Below are positions 63,099 to 64,000 of a stretch of DNA of 64,000 bases, one piece after another. This stretch comes from Comamonadaceae bacterium (GTDB lineage Bacteria; Pseudomonadota; Gammaproteobacteria; Burkholderiales; Burkholderiaceae_C). The notes under the pieces were generated by a model. The model was given only the letters and a program-made list of their open reading frames with translations, had not been told where the DNA came from and did not search any database. The translations under genes were made by a program, and so were the position numbers. The number at the start of each line of letters is the position of its first letter. Positions within the stretch are counted from its first letter, which is position 1. Location of the stretch: assembly GCA_947448735.1 (NCBI GenBank), contig CANFOS010000009.1, positions 1 through 64,000 of the forward strand, written 5' to 3'.

Positions 63099-63515
63099 CT
63101 AGCGGTACAGAGGGGTATTGCGTAGTTCCCGGATAAGCCATGCGCCGTTTTCTTGACCGAAGTCCACGTCCCAAGAAATCAGCATATCGGCCGGCCGTAT
63201 AGGCTGTGGCGGGATGATCGGGATTGCAGACTCTTTGCGAAACACCGTCATGTACGCAAAACCTTTCAGATGGCCGGGAACGACCAATTCGCAGGAAACC
63301 TCGTGCAGGATATGCTGCACGAACAAATGGGATGGTCTTGCTTGCAAGGCCAGAACAATGGCCTCGCGTCCCTGCAGAACCGCACCTTGGCGGTGCCATA
63401 CGCCGTCGTGCGTAAACTGACGGGCGACGCCAAGATAGTCGAATTGATCCAGCCGGGAAAACAGCCGGGCGAACGCCTGTGAGCAGGCGAGTTCGTCAAT
63501 GGGTTCGGGATTCAT
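63099..63515 (-). CDS. SnoaL-like/NTF2-fold protein
   Basis: 138 residues with a cone-shaped alpha+beta fold: D-E-L-A-C-S-Q-A-F near the start, F-T-H-D-G-V-W-H-R-Q-G in the middle, and W-D-V-D-F near the end. Such proteins serve as isomerases, dehydratases or small oxygenase subunits, and no catalytic set can be assigned. It lies between two FAH genes with gaps of 24 bp each, so it is probably co-transcribed with both. Confidence 0.78.
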   Translation of the reverse strand: MNPEPIDELACSQAFARLFSRLDQFDYLGVARQFTHDGVWHRQGAVLQGREAIVLALQARPSHLFVQHILHEVSCELVVPGHLKGFAYMTVFRKESAIPIIPPQPIRPADMLISWDVDFGQENGAWLIRELRNTPLYR

Positions 63516-63539
63516 GGGCTATGCCTCATTGTTCGGGAC

Positions 63540-64000
63540 TCAAGCAAAATTCGGGGCGCGAAGACGCACGGGATTGCGCAGCGTGCCGATTTGGCCGATG
63601 CGACATTCGACCGTGTCACCCGGCTTGAGAAATTGCGGAGGGGTCATCGCATAACCAACGCCAGCAGGTGTGCCAGTAGCGATGATGTCCCCTGGCAGCA
63701 GGGTCATGCCTTGCGACAGATCAGAGATGATGCGATCAAGCTTGAAGTGCATGTTGCGCGTGTTGTCGGACTGACGCAACTCGCCGTTGACCCGCAACTC
63801 CAGTGACAGGTCGTACGGGTCTGCGACGTCATCGCTGGTGATCACCCACGGGCCTATCGGGCAGAAGGAATCTAGCCCCTTGCCCTTGAACCACTGGTCA
63901 TGCCGGCGCTGCAGATCGCGCGCTGTCACATCGTTCAGGATGGTGTATCCGAAGATCGCCTCATGCGCCTGGGCTGGTGCAATGTTACGCACGGCACGGC
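63540..64000 (-). CDS. FAH family protein, 5' end outside window
   Basis: The last about 153 codons of a second FAH-domain gene; the frame is open through base 64000. It contains N-D-V-T-A-R-D-L-Q, K-x-L-D-S-F-C-P-I-G-P-W and G-D-I-I-A-T-G-T-P-A-G-V-G, which are typical of 2-hydroxyhepta-diene-dioate isomerase/decarboxylase-like proteins. The apparent GTG at 63992 is internal because the preceding R-A-V-R-N-I-A-P-A-Q is family sequence. It differs from its neighbour at 62.2 kb, so it is not a recent duplication. Confidence 0.88.
   Translation of the reverse strand, partial: RAVRNIAPAQAHEAIFGYTILNDVTARDLQRRHDQWFKGKGLDSFCPIGPWVITSDDVADPYDLSLELRVNGELRQSDNTRNMHFKLDRIISDLSQGMTLLPGDIIATGTPAGVGYAMTPPQFLKPGDTVECRIGQIGTLRNPVRLRAPNFA

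Overview
The window looks like a chromosomal piece of a betaproteobacterium in the order Burkholderiales, most likely family Comamonadaceae (Polaromonas/Rhodoferax-like). I infer this from the gene order yicC-gmk-rpoZ-spoT-greB facing kinase-phosphatase-rph-rdgB-hemW, a stand-alone infA, several Bug-type periplasmic binding proteins, and short dispersed repeats of a kind common in that family. The placement comes from recall of family patterns, not from a search.

Left half, about 1-31.6 kb, mostly core genome. It holds the 3' part of argH, an FMN-dependent alpha-hydroxy-acid dehydrogenase, and a four-gene RND efflux operon read leftwards (mdtA-mdtB-mdtC-outer membrane channel). Then come creA, infA, a small conserved gene, and a two-component pair whose sensor is fused to an NCS1 nucleobase-type transporter and a cysteine cluster. 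A tRNA-Ser(UGA), a secreted MORN-repeat/caspase protein with a small secreted neighbour, and the two conserved housekeeping runs follow. This half is seeded with dispersed repeats. Three copies of one roughly 75-95 bp GC-rich family lie in frame inside protein genes (two in mdtB, one in hemW), and a fourth abuts the 5' end of hemW. A roughly 470 bp element with long inverted arms separates mdtB from mdtC.

Right half, about 31.6-64 kb, accessory and catabolic. Two secreted hydrolases (HSL-type esterase, SGNH hydrolase) come first. Cluster 1 (34.3-47.4 kb) encodes an HpaB-type flavin monooxygenase, a flavin reductase with a regulatory-looking C-terminal domain, a type I extradiol dioxygenase and a meta-cleavage-product hydrolase. 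It also has a CMD-family protein, an SMP-30/lactonase, a 2-hydroxyacid dehydrogenase, an IclR regulator, an iron-ADH/maleylacetate-reductase homologue lacking two usual metal ligands, an MmgE/PrpD protein and two Bug proteins. The expected logic is phenol to catechol, extradiol cleavage, then C-C hydrolysis. Three 36 bp inverted repeats with identical arms (ATTGCA, 24 bp, TGCAAT) lie immediately upstream of the three transcription units next to the IclR gene and overlap candidate promoters; they are the strongest regulatory signal in the window.

A relic of an acylating acetaldehyde dehydrogenase gene and a bacteriohemerythrin gene lie between the clusters. Cluster 2 (48.1-64 kb) is two divergent arms around a MarR regulator. 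Leftward: LigB-type extradiol dioxygenase, ferredoxin reductase, Rieske ferredoxin, ACMSD-like amidohydrolase, 2-keto-4-pentenoate hydratase. Rightward: Bug protein, Rieske dioxygenase alpha and beta, meta-cleavage hydrolase, PdxA-family dehydrogenase, SDR, DMT transporter, Bug protein. A VOC protein, two FAH-family proteins and a SnoaL-like protein follow. Together these could carry an aromatic carboxylate through dihydroxylation, rearomatisation, extradiol cleavage, decarboxylation, hydrolysis and hydration. The substrate cannot be read from sequence.
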